Shown: positions 6,914 to 7,915 of the stretch, piece after piece
Layout of the letters: each line of letters opens with the position of its first letter
Position numbering within the stretch: position 1 is the stretch's first letter
Source: Acidobacteriaceae bacterium
GTDB taxonomy: Bacteria; Acidobacteriota; Terriglobia; Terriglobales; Acidobacteriaceae
Direction of reading: 5' to 3'
DNA: 7,915 nucleotides
Assembly (NCBI GenBank): GCA_027364815.1
Contig: DAHXOQ010000132.1
Coordinates: forward strand, 1-7,915
Notes under the pieces: generated by a model
Seen by the model: only the letters and a program-made list of their open reading frames with translations
What the model was told of the DNA's origin: nothing
The model's database searches: none
Program-made: the position numbers and the translations under genes

Positions 6914-7003
6914 AATTGCTCAGTGAAATCAAGGTATCAATCAATTCGGCAACTTAGGGGATCTCATAAACCGCAATTTCATTTCGGCTTTCGGCTGAGA
7001 ATC

Positions 7004-7033
7004 AATATATCCCCCGGTTAGCTCCGCTCGCAA
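7004..7033 (-). promoter_or_regulatory. Candidate icmF promoter
   Basis: On the minus strand TTGCGA (7028-7033) and TATATT (7004-7009) are spaced by 18 bp. The -10 matches the sigma-70 consensus at 5 of 6 positions and the -35 at 4 of 6. The leader would be about 95 nt. I looked for a cobalamin riboswitch in that leader and saw no B12-box-like sequence. Confidence 0.35.
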
Positions 7034-7040
7034 TCTTATC

Positions 7041-7080
7041 GCATTTGTGCGCCTGGGAGAGGTGTTGAGGCGCAGGATGC
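7041..7080 (-). terminator. Imperfect hairpin after argJ, possible terminator
   Basis: TGCGCCT (7048-7054) and AGGCGCA (7068-7074) form a perfect 7-bp GC-rich stem with a 13-nt loop. After a small internal loop, GCAT (7041-7044) and ATGC (7077-7080) add four more pairs. It lies 34 bp beyond the argJ stop codon and just upstream of the candidate icmF promoter, where a terminator would fit. No T tract follows on the minus strand, so intrinsic termination is uncertain. Confidence 0.35.
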
Positions 7081-7113
7081 TTGCAAAGGTACGTAGTAAG
7101 CTCAAAAAAAGCA

Positions 7114-7915
7114 TTAAGTTGAGTAATCCGCGTTAATGGAGACGTATTGGTGAGTGAGGTCGGTGGTCCAGAAGGTGCAGCTTCCCTCGCCCTGGTGAAG
7201 TTGGATGTTGATGGTGAACGCGGGCTGACTGATGTAGTTGTGGGCAGATAGGGGGTCGTAGTCGGGATGGCGGCCTCCGTTCTGGCAGATGGGGAGCAGG
7301 CCGAAGTGGATATCTATTTTGTTGGGGTCTATATTGGCGCCTGAATAACCAATAGCCGCCATGAGACGGCCCCAGTTGGGATCCGAGCCGGCCCACGCGG
7401 TTTTGACGAGCGGGGAGTGGGCAATTGCTTTGGCGACCTTGAGAGCGTCGGCGTCAGTGGATGCGCCGGAGATTTGGAGTTCGACGACGTGCGTGCCGCC
7501 TTCACCGTCAGCGACGATTTGGCGGGCGAGAGAGGTGCAGACGTGGTCGAGAGCGTCAGCGAAGAGGTCATAGGCAGCGAGGGTGGAAGGCGAGATTGCA
7601 ACGCCGGAAGCTCCGGAGGCAAGGAGGAGGACGGTGTCGTTGGTGGAGGTGTCGCCATCGACGGAGATGCGGTTAAAGCTTTTATTAACTGAGCACTGGA
7701 GGAGATTATTCAAGTCGGCGGGAGTGATGGCCGCGTCGGTGAGGATGTAAACGAGCATCGTTGCGTGAGGGAGGAGTTGGGGGTGGATCATGCCGGAGCC
7801 TTTGCAGACAGCTGCGATATGAATGCACTTCGAGCCGTCTTCGGCTGATGGAATTTCGACACGGGCGAAGGCTGTTTTTTCGACGAGGTCGGTGGTCATG
7901 ATGGCCTGTGCGAGC
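7114..7915 (-). CDS. argJ: ArgJ, glutamate N-acetyltransferase, N-terminus cut by window edge
   Basis: ArgJ transfers acetyl from N-acetylornithine to glutamate (and, in bifunctional forms, uses acetyl-CoA), making ornithine in the cytoplasmic arginine pathway. The frame runs off the right edge: the five codons before the Met at 7899-7897 read LAQAI, giving the family motif AIMTTD, so that Met is internal. Numbered from it, KGSGMIHP is at 33-40 and the self-cleavage site A-T-M-L has Thr47 (7761-7759) as the nucleophile and first residue of the beta chain. SFNRISVDGDTSTND, SPLVKTAWAGSDPNWGR and the terminal NADYST are all typical. The beta chain is complete (215 residues). Full ArgJ is about 400 residues, so most of the alpha chain lies outside. 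Whether it is mono- or bifunctional cannot be decided here. It is followed 212 bp later by icmF on the same strand. Confidence 0.96.
   Translation of the reverse strand, partial: LAQAIMTTDLVEKTAFARVEIPSAEDGSKCIHIAAVCKGSGMIHPQLLPHATMLVYILTDAAITPADLNNLLQCSVNKSFNRISVDGDTSTNDTVLLLASGASGVAISPSTLAAYDLFADALDHVCTSLARQIVADGEGGTHVVELQISGASTDADALKVAKAIAHSPLVKTAWAGSDPNWGRLMAAIGYSGANIDPNKIDIHFGLLPICQNGGRHPDYDPLSAHNYISQPAFTINIQLHQGEGSCTFWTTDLTHQYVSINADYST

Noticed and set aside
6902..7003. A possible cobalamin riboswitch in the icmF leader, given the B12-dependent product.
   Set aside because: No B12-box-like sequence or matching stems were seen, and the leader of about 95 nt is too short for a typical cobalamin riboswitch.
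7085..7113. A run of seven T residues on the minus strand right after the argJ stop codon, as a terminator.
   Set aside because: Only a weak 5-bp CTCAA/TTGAG stem surrounds it and the T run lies in the loop, not after the stem.

Overview
This 7.9 kb window is most likely bacterial chromosome from an Acidobacteriota-type organism. That is an inference from the look of the proteins: an ApaG with about ten extra N-terminal residues, a large lipoprotein arylsulfotransferase carrying an Ig-like domain, a fused IcmF, and a bifunctional-type ArgJ. It does not come from a database search. Coding DNA is moderately GC-rich. The spacer at about 3200-3600 is clearly more AT-rich.

Layout from left to right. 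Positions 1-263 hold the leader region of apaG, including a possible 35-codon upstream ORF (147-254) with a good ribosome binding site. apaG follows on the + strand (264-686). Positions 687-1113 are a convergent spacer with hairpins, a CT/GA microsatellite pair and what looks like a decayed minus-strand coding remnant. The other three genes are on the minus strand: a lipoprotein of the arylsulfotransferase (ASST) family (1114-3087), icmF for the fused adenosylcobalamin-dependent isobutyryl-CoA mutase (3614-6901), and the C-terminal two thirds of argJ (7114 to the right edge). The AT-rich spacer 3088-3613 carries two kinds of short repeats and a candidate ASST promoter.

The genes do not form an obvious single pathway. 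ArgJ makes N-acetylglutamate and ornithine for arginine synthesis. IcmF interconverts isobutyryl-CoA and n-butyryl-CoA and contains its own G-protein chaperone. The ASST-like protein is predicted to be exported and lipid-anchored, moving sulfate between phenolic compounds. ApaG is a small conserved protein of uncertain biochemical role. argJ and icmF lie in tandem but are separated by 212 bp with a hairpin and a candidate promoter, so they are probably separate transcription units.

I found no CRISPR array, tRNA, rRNA, transposase or defence system, and nothing that amounts to a clear new system. The items most worth a second look are the upstream ORF and absent Shine-Dalgarno sequence at apaG, the diverged tandem repeat directly after icmF, and the decayed coding remnant between apaG and the ASST gene.
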